Below, piece by piece: positions 24,262 to 34,619 of a stretch of 64,000 nt of DNA. Positions within the stretch are counted from its first letter, which is position 1; each line of letters starts with the position of its first letter. A program made the position numbers and the translations under genes. The notes under the pieces were generated by a model that did no database searches, had not been told where the DNA came from, and saw only the letters and a program-made list of their open reading frames with translations. This stretch comes from Oscheius sp. JU75 (lineage: Eukaryota > Nematoda > Chromadorea > Rhabditida > Rhabditidae), in contig JASJZC010000007.1 in NCBI GenBank assembly GCA_037178855.1, positions 1,984,001-2,048,000 on the forward strand, written 5' to 3'.

Positions 24262-26277
24262 ATTTCAAGCACTTTTCTGAGTATTTATTGGACGGTTTGG
24301 CACGAAACACTTTCGGAAGAACGATCTTTAAGGTCGTCTCTGTCCGTATGGGCTTGCACGAGAAATACGCAAAGTGGCGTTACAGTATGCCAAATTGCGT
24401 CCCATCGTTTTCACTATTTTGTTCCTTCTATTCGTCGTGATCGTTGATTTCTCGGGTTACTATTGGCCAAAGTGAGTGCAGGAGCCTTTCGAGTGACAAG
24501 CTCAACCGTTTCGGCAAAAGTTTGTAAAAAAAAAACTTCGTCATAAATGAGCAGAAAAGTTTGAATCAAACTGAATTTTTTGGCCATACGCCTTTCTATA
24601 GGAGCTGTGCAGACGATTAGGAAGCCGGAACTCTGGGAAGAAGTAGTGATCAATTGATCCCTGCCATGATTGGGAGGCTTGGGGGTTGCACCATCCAGGC
24701 AAAATTAACCTCAAACTCAAAAAATCGTCTTGGAGGAAAGGGGATCACGCCAATTGTACGAATACAGAGAGAGAGAGAGGAGAGGGTGCTTTTGAGGAGG
24801 AGAGGGGATTGCACAAAAACTTTGTACGCTTCGCATCTACAAAATATGTTGTTTCCAATTGGCTGAGCACAGGGATGGCGTTCTATTTAGGGTACAGATC
24901 TTAAAGGAATAGTTGTAAGAGTGCAAATGCCAGCGCTTATACAAAAACGTTTGACAGGTGTTTTTTGTACACGAGACCGATCAACGAAAGAATTGCAGTC
25001 CTCTGGAGAGGTTTGAGTGTTTTTTTATGTAGCATCTGAAACATTGCTCAGCAAAATCCTTGATAAGACCGACTGTCTTATCATAACTGGGCCGTTATAT
25101 AACCCCAAAATGCAGAGCTCTATCTCCTCCTATTATGAAATGTTCTGCCGTTATTTGGGAGCCACAATGTCGACAAGGTGAGAAATTTACCTAAATATTC
25201 TGGGAATGATTCACCTGCATGCTCTTTGGCCCATTCCTCCGCGATTTTGATGTCTCTTTGTCACAACAAACATTAGAGGGCAGAGGCATTAGTCACAAAC
25301 TTTTTTGATAGCCAGGCTACTCTTACTACTTCTCGTCTGTCCGCCTTATGAAATCAAGCACCAGGACATTGAGCTGCCCATGTTGTGGGTGTGAACCACT
25401 GCCGGGGTCATTTTGCAGCTCATATTTCCTTCTTCCGTGGAGGCGTTCAAATTTAGAAACACGGCGTCACAGATTTCAGCCCATTTGGGACGATTGCCCT
25501 CGCAGTATGTAGTTGCCTATTGAATTAATCCAATTTCTCTTTATAAACGGCCTTCTACAGGTGACTCCTGGACCGGTCACACTGATTCGTAGTGTTTGTC
25601 TAATGATACTTAGTTGGTGGACACAACTGTTTTCGAAACCTTTTTTGGCCTCTCAATAGACCTTCTTCCAGTCATTCTGTACTGCATCAATGAGCTTTTC
25701 GTATAGAAGTAGCAGACTTTCACAATTTAAAAGCGTCTTCCTTTGCTCTTTTTTGTGTCGAACCCGAGGGTGGAAATCTACGTAGATGCCTGTTTGCATA
25801 ACTGCGGCTACAGAGTTCCAAATGGTCCTTCGCGGTGTGAAATTTGGCTGCCTCTTGACTTGTGACAGTTTGTCCAGTACCTTCGTTTCTACACAGTTCA
25901 GTGCTAGTGTTTACGCTCTGCTTCATTTTTTGTAATGACCTAGGCTTGTTTCCCCGCTATACTTTTCTCAGAATTGCTCGACTGTTGTTGCTTCTTATTG
26001 GAATGGAATGTAGAGTTGAAGATGACTGTAAATTCCTTCCCACAGCCTTATTTACTTTTGGATTTCTCTGGCGCCTGTGGAGAAATTCATATCATTTCTC
26101 TGTCTTGTCCGTTTTGTTTATGCGTATAGGACAGTTATGTAGAGCTCGTAATCTCTTTCGTAGAAATTCTTCTCTTTCACAATCGTGCGTCTGCACAGCC
26201 TTCGATTTAGTGTACCCACAACCACGATAATGCTTTTAACTCCTTATCACCAACCACTCTGCTCATTTTAGATCATC
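24262..26277. other. Region with two weak exon-like pieces
   Basis: Mostly non-coding in appearance. Two plus-strand pieces have acceptor and donor consensus. 25116-25177 encodes SSISSYYEMFCRYLGATMST, recalling the C-x3-LGA stretch of C-type lectin domains. About 25486-25510 encodes PIWDDCPR, recalling the W-x-D-x-C stretch. The parts between are missing, so this may be a gene relic. I see nothing else. Confidence 0.25.
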
Positions 26278-27232
26278 ATGCTCGGAATCGGTTTGGTCTT
26301 CCTCGCACTCACGATTTCGACATCGTTCTCAACTAAAGTCACACTAATTCCCAAAGGTTTGTTGTGCAATGTTGACAAATAGAATGTTATCTGTGTGGGA
26401 AAGACCATGTCATTATTTTCAAGCATTTTTCAGAACCAGCAGGACAAGCTGGAGAAGTCTATGTAGCTGAAGGAACCCCTCTGACAATCACTTGTGCTAC
26501 AAAAGACAAGAATCCTCTAGAGTGGCTCTTCAATGGAGATGACAAGCATCTTCTTCTTGTTCGGGAAGAAAGGTCGGTTGAAAACTACGGCTCTATAGTA
26601 GTAAGCTTGTGACATAGACCTAAGAGCCCTTCAAACAACCTAGACAGACTACTAGCTATAAAGCGGTTACATATAAGCATTCCACAGAAAAGTGAAACTG
26701 TGGTTCTCCAATGTTTCCGAAATGCTGGATTACATAACGATCGTAAAGTATCTTATTGTATACTATTCCATTTGCTCTTACATTAACACCGATAAACTCA
26801 AGTTTTCCAGACGAATCTCGTCTCTACACACACCCTACTTTGATTCCAACCTCCACATGGGTTACTACGAATGTTTTGAGGTAAGTGTCATTTCTGCGTC
26901 ATTTTTACCGTCGATGACGTATACGCCACCCTCTTTCTATTGATCTAACGATAAGGTTTCAGCCCGATTCACAAAAGTCTGATGCAGTTCGTGTCTACCC
27001 ACTGGAACTCCCTCTACATCATGGCTATGCAAAGTGTTCGCTGCAACAGAGCAACTACTGTGACAAAGGACAATGTAGAGTTCATTTGGGTCTAGGACAT
27101 ACCGCTTGCTCGTAAGCTAGTTTTATGTGAAAACGATAAACGAAACTTTTCAGCTGTTTTCGAGGCTGGTCTGGGAAACATTGCGACCAAGCTGAATCCA
27201 GACGGACGAGACATTTGTCACGTAGGAACTAA
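26278..27232 (+). CDS. Secreted Ig-EGF protein, neuregulin/Vein-like growth factor candidate
   Basis: Six exons with short introns; exon 1 is 26278-26356. Order: signal peptide (MLGIGLVFLALTISTSFS), one Ig domain (LTITC near the start, EWLFNGDD, then MGYYECFE with the F-strand Y-x-C), a short linker, and one EGF domain. The EGF cysteines are spaced C-x7-C-x4-C-x10-C-x-C-x8-C, ending CFRGWSGKHC, which is the ErbB-ligand pattern. The protein ends in basic residues (RRTRHLSRRN) with no membrane segment, so it is probably secreted like Drosophila Vein. Such ligands activate an EGF receptor tyrosine kinase on nearby cells. TTTTAG lies 6 bases before the ATG. Two same-strand relatives follow. Receptor binding is inferred from layout only. 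Confidence 0.75.
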
Positions 27233-27363
27233 ACATCTATTTAATCGTATTTTATCGTTGTTAGGCTTGATCTCATTGTTGCAAAATTGCTAGCTAGCTC
27301 AAATGTCTGTGATTAAACAGTTACCGTGCTATTTTTTGTATAATAAGATTTTTGACGGGAAAT

Positions 27364-27369
27364 AATAAA
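27364..27369 (+). terminator. Poly(A) signal of the first Ig-EGF gene
   Basis: AATAAA 132 bases after the stop codon. Confidence 0.55.
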
Positions 27370-28152
27370 GATGATCTCAGTGGGTTTCGTAATCATTCAG
27401 TTCTGATTAGAATGCGGTCAGAAGGGGGCAGCACCAGCCGGAGTCGTCTGCATGCTATCTTTTCCCCATTTTGTAGCATACTCATCGCGTGTTGTAAGTG
27501 TTCACAGTCTGTCTAAATATACTATCAAGCTGTACTGTTGGAATTTCTCCTCATTCAAACTCCCGCCTTATCGTATGGCGCCGCTTTGGCGCCAAACCAA
27601 TTTGTCATGTGTTTTCTGAGCCTGATTCTTTTCCCTCAGCTCTTCATCGTTGTCTATACTTTTGCCTGTGTTACAAAGACCCTTGTTAGCCTGTCATCGA
27701 TCACAACAAGTGGCGAGGAGGATGAGATTCAAACGCACGCGGGAAAACCCCAATGGATTAGCAACAAATAATTGTGCTCAAGCACAAGCACTCTAGTAAT
27801 CTCTCGTAGTTCCAGTTACGAAAGTTCCCTTGTGATTGCAACTTTGGACAGAGTAAACAATCCATAAATGTTCTGCTATTGGCACTAAAATTTCCGCTGA
27901 TTCTTAACTTTTTTACAGCCATTAATGCACAGGCCTCTATCTCTTAAAAACTAGTCGATAATTTTGCTATGCCGTCTTGCTTCTTGCTACTCCTATCTTT
28001 TCGCGTGGTTAATAGATTGTGAGTCACCGAGGACTACATTAGAATCTACCCATGTTCTCCTTTCTTCTGTTCGAAAAACTTTAACTTTATGCTTTTTCCA
28101 TTCCCAATTTGATCTCACTTGGTTTCAGTTTCACTTAAAACACAAATTTCAG
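27370..28152. other. Intergenic between Ig-EGF gene 1 and gene 2
   Basis: T-rich, no exon-like frame apart from random open frames. It ends in an AAATTTCAG acceptor that abuts the next ATG. Confidence 0.5.
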
Positions 28153-29238
28153 ATGGCTCTCAATATCACTGTTGGGGCCGCTATTATAGTTTTAATCATC
28201 AGTGGTTTGGCTTTTCAATCGATGTCCAATAAAACTGCTCACCCAAAAGTGCACTGTTATTTTGTCGATATGGAAGGTGAGACTCAAACCAACACTAATT
28301 GTAAAGAAACATTTAAGCAAAGAAGTTGGACAAGGACTTTATTGTAAATCCTGGTTCTACCATCATCGTCGGAGTCAAACGTCTTGCCAACTTCATTGTT
28401 AAACACACAGTCCAAAGCAAATGGCCATATTTTGTGGCCCCCGCATGCAGGTACTGGAATTACCAATTAAGTAAATAAACCCGTTTTCAGAAAAGAATTC
28501 TTCTGTCTCGTAATTGATAGTATCACGACTCTGGATGAGGATGCTACCTTGAAGTTTGTTCAGGTTAGAATTTTCTATCTATTTTCCAGAACGATTTCCA
28601 GAACGATATTGAAAGTACGATTAAAATTGAACTGAATACTACATCGACAAAGAGAAGCTGCAGTCCGGAAGAGGAAAAACATGCTACTCGCTGCTGTCGA
28701 GGAAAATGCGACTGCATAATATTGAGGGGAAAACCCGAAACAATGTCAGTTATTTTCTTCTTTAACAAGCTTTCTTTCAAGTTGTCATAGTGGCTGGTAC
28801 GGAAAGTGCTGTAATAATCCTTTGAAACCCGAAAGAGTCAAGAAATCAGCCGAGAAGGAATGTTTGACCGGTACTCCTCCATGTGAAGTTCACTGTTCCA
28901 TGCTATACGGTTTGTTAAAAAAACAACATATAATCTATTGCTATGTTTAGACGACCCAGTTGCAGATGAGAAAACGGACAAAACGCATAAGCAGTCTGTT
29001 CAAACTCCTACCTCTGAGTCATCTTTCGACGGTAGAGTGTTAAATTTTTTTTGAGATTATTCTTACAGTATACTGGATAGACATTTCCATTGTTTCGGCT
29101 GCACTTCTTTTTTGCGTGGTCCTCTATATAATTTATCAGCATTGGTGCAACTCAGGCTCCACTCAATCGCAACCCGGACCCTCCCTCTCTCAAGCTGATG
29201 ACGACAACACCAAAATTGTAATAGAGACGGTGCTTTGA
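28153..29238 (+). CDS. Single-pass membrane protein, diverged member of the Ig-EGF cluster
   Basis: Seven or so exons with phase-consistent short introns. The N-terminus is hydrophobic (MALNITVGAAIIVLIISGLAF, residues 1-21), a signal peptide or anchor. The ectodomain (about 60-150) has scattered cysteines (CRKEFFCLVIDS) but no clear Ig W or Y-x-C. A Cys-rich part (SCSPEEEKHATRCCRGKCDC ... GWYGKCC) keeps the C-x-C and G-W-x-G-x-C end of an EGF fold with altered spacing. A juxtamembrane Thr/Ser-rich stalk, one membrane helix (ISIVSAALLFCVVLYIIY) and a cytoplasmic tail of about 37 residues follow. AAATTTCAG ends directly at the ATG, marking the start. A kinship with its neighbours is inferred from position and layout; its function is unknown. 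Confidence 0.65.
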
Positions 29239-30641
29239 AACTTTTATTACGTGTTAATGTGATCTCAACGGTTGATGAAGAATCTGGCATTGTAGATTTG
29301 GCTATTACAGTAACCACTGTTACTATTGTTTCATGGTCACAGGACGTAATATGACACTTCAAAAACTTGTAAATAGAGCTAGGGAGTTATAGTCTGAGGC
29401 GCCAACGTTTATGAGTCATTCGTCTCTACAGAATCCCTTAAAGGCAGACAGTCAAAATTGAGCTTGTTGCAAGGTCTTATTTGCAGGCTATGACCGTCAG
29501 TGTAGCTTCAATGACGCCGCTTTTATTTGTACTTCAACGTAGAGCTTGACCCGGCAGTATTCCTTCTTGTTAATCCATCGTATGGTCTATCGATAACCTT
29601 CTCTCCAAGTTTTCTTCATGACACCTCTGTAGCACCATAGCGGTTTCTATTGTTACCAGTTCACTTTCCGTATAAGTCTAGCTCCAATATTGTTAGTTGT
29701 CAAGGGAAAATGTAGTTTCTTGCGCAAAATCAAAATAAAACCAGTTGTCATACCCAAGCATTATTAGTTCATAATTCACCAAACCAAGCCAAGATGACGC
29801 ACCTAGTGGCTTATGCGATAAGCTGACCTATGATGATGAGTAAGAGGACTGTAGGCGGCGGAGGGCCCGTTTTCCTCACTTTCCTGTTTTGCATAAGACT
29901 CACGTAGTGCACATAGAGCGTCATGACCCCCACGCTCAAACCACACTTTTGGCACATTTTCCATGCTGAGCTCGCGTTGACCAGTGCAGCAGGCTTTTCC
30001 TTTTCTGGAGTTCTCTTGTAACGATAGCACCACGAGTATACTTTGTTAAGCTTCTTCGTCCAAAAATAGAGAGCATTTTCTGCTGAAACGCTTTGTTCTG
30101 TTGTGACACTTTAACGCCACATCTTCTTAGGATTTTAGTACATTACCTCTCCTATACCTTTCGCAAACTCGGTATCTATAATAGCGTAGAACACCTCCTA
30201 GCCCTTCCAAAATCCATACGAGCAAAGAAAAACGGCGATGATAACGGTGTCTTCGATAATGATGCTGCCGTTGCTATTCTCGTTATGCCTGAACTTTTAA
30301 AATAGTTTCTTTCTCATTGTTTTACCTAACAGATAGTAATCATTAAAACAATTTGCCTCATCGCATTCCTGGTCGCATCCGTATCAACGTATGACTCAGA
30401 AGTTAAAAGTAGGAAACTTTTTGGAGACGCTTCTAATAGACATAAATGGTGGATATCGTTTGAAGCACCTTAATATTGCACTGTTTCAAGACTTTCTCTG
30501 TCCTTTCTTTGTGCTCTGATCCATGACGTCCTAAAAATCCATAACGACTATTGTTTGTTCAGTTTTCAGGCAACCCACACCGTTTGTAGACGCAGTATTA
30601 TCAGGCACAGATAAGCGTGAATTCAACCAGAAGAGCTAGAA
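29239..30641. other. Intergenic with a possible signal-peptide relic
   Basis: A possible AATAAA for the upstream gene is at 29734. Near 30331-30409 a frame without ATG reads IVIIKTICLIAFLVASVST and ends at a GTAGG donor, like a signal-peptide exon whose start codon has decayed. TTTTCAG at 30563-30569 probably opens the 5' UTR exon of the next gene. Confidence 0.4.
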
Positions 30642-32060
30642 ATGCCCAGTTTTGTTGGGCTCCTTCTACTATTCCTATGTATTGTCTCTGCTTTTGCAGA
30701 ATTCGTTCTCAGGCCACGAGGTAACATCAATTCGGTTACCCTAAACCAACCACTTTATAGACCCTCCATCCCTAATAGAGAAGCTAGAAGAATCCCCGGG
30801 ACGACCTTTAATATTGCGATGCACATCTACTACTGGTCAAATGAGCCAGAAATGGATTTTTAAAGGCTCTGACATAAAAGAAGATCATGGAGTTCTTACT
30901 TTGGAGGGGTAAGTGAAACGCAAAATGTTTTTTGATCTCAATTTACAGAACCGATTCCGTCTTAACTGTCACCTCTTTTGATCCAACCCTCCATGCTGGG
31001 ATCTATGAATGCGACGAGGTAGGTTTTTCGGGTTGTTAAAATTTCTTGGGAACCATACAGGCATTAGAAGTGTCAATTCCTAAATCTAGACCAACACCAG
31101 AGCATAGTTTACAGTGCGAGTATATTCTGAGACTTAGCCATAAGTCAGTTACGCTTTTACCGTCGTTTTAACTTGTCTCTCCGATACGGTTACAAAGATG
31201 CAAGCTTTGATGCCTACTGTGGTATAAACATAGCCACTGTTGAAACCCTATGATGTCCGCTAGTTTCATTTTTCATTCCAACCAATCTGCCGGAAAACTT
31301 TTCTCAAGAAACAGAAAAAAAACAAAATAAGATGACGCTTACACCTCCGCACGACTTCCGCTAATTCGACTGATAGTCGATCAGCGTCGGAAGTAGATAA
31401 CTGACCAAAATATGCAACGTTTAACGAACTTTTCTCTGACTCACTGTTGGCTAGCAGCAGCTATGCCTTAGAGACGGAGGAGGACCTGCATCGTTATTGC
31501 GCAATCTACTGAAACGGACCATTAGGCGTACTGACAGGCGTCAGGTATGGCACCAAGGTGTCGGGAGAATGTGGCGATAGCAGAAAACACTATTTTTCAG
31601 GGGTATCTCTCGGCATCAGTCAGAGTAGAAAGTGATGTTGGGCCAGCACTCCCAAAAGGCTTCCGACCATGCGAGGGAGAAGAAAACATCAGTTGCGTTA
31701 GAGGTTCTTGTGGAGCTGATGCTTTCAACAAAATTTCTTGTTTGTAAGTTTATGCTACTAAAAACCTGAAACTCGTTTTTTGAGCTGCCCGATAGGTTGG
31801 TCCGGAGTTAAGTGCGACACTCCCCATGACAAAATTCGAAGAGAAGATAGGAACACCGACTGCCTGATTTGTAAGTCCAGATCTTTTTTTTCATGTCCCC
31901 AGATTCAGGGATCCTTATAGGCGGTTTTCTACTTGGCTTCATTCTTGTCTCTTCAATAATCTTTGCCTCGATCTTCCTCTGTCCAGTAGCTCAGGAGATT
32001 GAGCTGGAAAGAGGCACTTCTTTGCTGGAGAGAGGGACAAAAGAGAACGAGGAAAACTAA
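30642..32060 (+). CDS. Neuregulin-like type I membrane protein: signal peptide, Ig, EGF, TM
   Basis: Exon 1 encodes a signal peptide (MPSFVGLLLLFLCIVSAFAE). Two exons form an Ig domain: LILRCTSTT, QKWIFKGSD and LHAGIYECDE, closely matching LHMGYYECFE of the cluster's first gene. The EGF exon starts at 31601, and its cysteines are spaced C-x7-C-x4-C-x9-C-x-C-x8-C, ending PIGWSGVKC. The last exon gives a membrane helix (GFLLGFILVSSIIFASIFL) and about 30 cytoplasmic residues (ending EENEEN). Signal peptide-Ig-EGF-TM is the layout of membrane-bound neuregulins, shed to activate ErbB-type receptors. An alternative exon piece lies at 31062. AATAAA is at 32229. The acceptor used for the C-P-I-G-W exon is short in pyrimidine. 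Confidence 0.75.
31062..31140 (+). other. Possible duplicated or relic linker/EGF exon in the third Ig-EGF gene
   Basis: After a TACAG acceptor in phase 0, a frame reads ALEVSIPKSRPTPEHSLQCE, similar in spacing to the linker of the first gene (AVRVYPLELPLHHGYAKCS). The cysteines after the first are lost. It sits between the Ig exon and the working EGF exon, in the same phase as the latter, so it could be an alternative exon or a decayed copy. Confidence 0.35.
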
Positions 32061-32228
32061 TGACTTACAAATGACCGAAACTCGTCGATGATCTCAAGCC
32101 ATCTCTTCTGCGTTTACAACCAAACGAACTCGTTAACTACTGCGCATAATCTTGTAATTATGCAATATTGCACTTAAGTTGTTACTGTCATTGTTGTAGC
32201 TTGTCTCTGTATGTTTTTTCTTGAAATT

Positions 32229-32234
32229 AATAAA
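32229..32234 (+). terminator. Poly(A) signal of the neuregulin-like gene
   Basis: AATAAA 169 bases after the stop. Confidence 0.55.
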
Positions 32235-32538
32235 TTGTTGATAGTGGTGTATTAACAGCTCAATTCTGATAGAAACATAACCAAGTCCTCGTATGGTAAA
32301 CAGCTGGTATAATTTTCAGAGCAGAATTGGCATCAAAAGCGTGTCTTTTCTATTTGAGTACTTCAGTGTTCTCCACACGCATTCGTCTTTCCAATAAAAT
32401 ATATTTTCATCTATTTCCCATTCATTTATGGCTTTTGAAGGTAGCTTTATCACATCAAATGACGCAGCACAATCCCACCGCGACAGTTTTTCCATAAGAA
32501 ATTTGTGTGCAGCACCCGTAACCAGGTCACTAACACAC

Positions 32539-34152
32539 ATGAAAATAGTATTAATACTGTTCACTGTTCTCGCATCGGCCATATTAGCAGACAGAGAGCT
32601 GACAAGGAACGAATATGATCGCATACAAGGTAACTTTTAAAGCTTTCTCCATTAATTAGGTGCTTTACAGAACAATACATTCTTCCCAATAGAGATTTCC
32701 TTCTATATCTGGTATTCTTCACCTTCTCAGCCCTTCTCTTTACCTATCCGCCGGAAACACTTGTAGGTATGTGTCTATTACAAGTTTCTTCTTCTGACTA
32801 TTGCTTCAGCTGCCGGCGTCACGTCGGAGAACCTGTTCTCCGGATTTGTTGGCACATTAGATGGAGGAATTCTTCCGTACCATTGCCGAAGAGTTGTACT
32901 CAATCGTGCACTGCTGTTTGGATATCCTTTCCGTTAGTTTCTTTCCATTAGTTTACAACAAGCTATGTTTCAGTATTCTTTGTCCTCCTTAGTTTCAATT
33001 CCGAAGCAGCAGTCATTTTCACGTTTAGCCCGACAAGATTCATTCACTACCTCGCCAATTTTAGTGTTCCTACATTACTGGGTAGGTATTCTGAGTATTT
33101 AACAGCTTTTGATAACCTGCCAATTTTAGCGGGAGTCATGTACACTCTGTTCCACAGAAGCACCGACTACTGCTACATTAGACCGAAGAGATTCAGGAAC
33201 AGGGGCATGATGACGGTGGACAGAGAAATTGTAGCCGAAGCCCTCTCCTTGGAATCATTCAGCCATACAGTGTCCAGTAAGCTGCTCCTCAGGATAATAA
33301 ATAAAGTATTTAGGCTCCAGTCGATTACTTATCACTAGAAGTTGGATAATCTACAGCACAAAGTTCCAATTTCAGTTCATCCCTCTGGAAGAGGCCAGAC
33401 TGGAGGTTGTGAAAGCGGAGGAGATTGTGGTGAGTCAAAAATTGTTTTCAGTGAATCTCTCAAATTTAGTTGAATCCTCTGAACCCTGAAGGAGCTGTTC
33501 AGCTCATGACAATCAAGATTTCAGTACCTCCAAACACCGACAAAGCTATTTGGATAAAGTAAGTCATTATCAGTATTTTATGTCATTCATATCTTTTAAG
33601 GATGCACAATCTCACTCTACAAGACATGATACACGCTGTGAACATCCGAGTACACGTTCCTGACACTATCAAGTTCAAGTTATCTACTATTGATCGCTTC
33701 GCCGCTGTTTTTGCTCAACAAGCGGAACAGAATGAACCCTATTACGTGGATTCTTCAGAAGAACTTGAGTTTTGTTTGGCCTGTGCTGAGAAACCAGCCA
33801 ACATGAAGATTGTGAAAAGATGTCGGGGTCAAGACGACGGAGACAGATGCGACGACAGAGAGTGCCAATGCCGAGCAATGTGGTGAGTATTTTATATTTT
33901 TTTTCACAGAATTTGAATCGAATTCGTTCACGAAAGAACAAACAGTAAGCAATCTGCTCTTCCAGGTGTGTTCACTGCATGGGGAAAGTGTTCGCTGCCA
34001 AACAAAACCAGCAAGCCCCAGGAACATGGATCACTGGCAAAGCTCCTTGTCCGACTTGCAGGTACTATTGCTTCCTTCCTTTACTTAGCTAATGTTTCAG
34101 AGCGACTTTCTGCATTTTGGATGTCGCAATGATCAAGGTCAGGGAAGACTAG
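32539..34152 (+). CDS. TMEM129: TMEM129-like ER membrane E3 ubiquitin ligase
   Basis: About ten short exons. The C-terminus is diagnostic: a cysteine-only RING-like domain with FCLACAEKPANMKIVKRC, ECQCRAMWC, VHCMGKVFAAKQ and CPTCRATFCILDV, as in TMEM129. The first recognisable family part is LLYLVFFTFSALLFTYPPE ... VAAGVTSENLFSGFVGTLDG, a membrane segment and lumenal region, followed by two more hydrophobic segments (FLFFVLLSFNSEAAVIFTF and nearby). TMEM129 sits in the ER membrane and ubiquitinates proteins for degradation. Exon 1 adds an N-terminal stretch (MKIVLILFTVLASAILADRE) that looks like a signal peptide and is not in the family as I know it; it may be a true extension or belong elsewhere. 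The splice joint near 33277 has two options (GTGTCC keeps phase). Confidence 0.8.
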
Positions 34153-34619
34153 TCGAATAGTGCCATTAGAAGCATGGGTAAACGTGTACATTCCTTCTCT
34201 TCAGAGTTTTACGGACCAGACAAGCATAAATTTTTATCAATATCTTTGTACTACTGCGTGTCAACTAATATACCTTGAAAGGTAAAAGATTCATAGCCAG
34301 AGTGAAATATTGTCTGCGCTCACTTTAGTAGGCGACAAAACGCAAAGAGCTGCAGTTTCTATTTAGACAAAAATTTGGTTTTACAATTATTTTCCTGGGA
34401 TCGATCGGATGAGATGAACCCTTGAGATGGCGGTTTCCTTTTCTTTGTTTCGCTGTTCTCTCATAGTGCTTTTATGCAAGTGCTACAGTCTGTTCATCCT
34501 TGGTTTAACAGCAAGTCGACCGTTCGCTGAGATCAAAAAATTGAGGAAAACTCGTTATTTATGACACATATAAAGTGAGACCGGGTACGATAATGAATTA
34601 TCACTGTTTGAGACACTGA
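34153..34619. other. Convergent 3' spacer
   Basis: Lies between the stops of the TMEM129-like gene (plus) and the NYN nuclease gene (minus). It should hold both 3' UTRs. No other structure seen. Confidence 0.5.
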
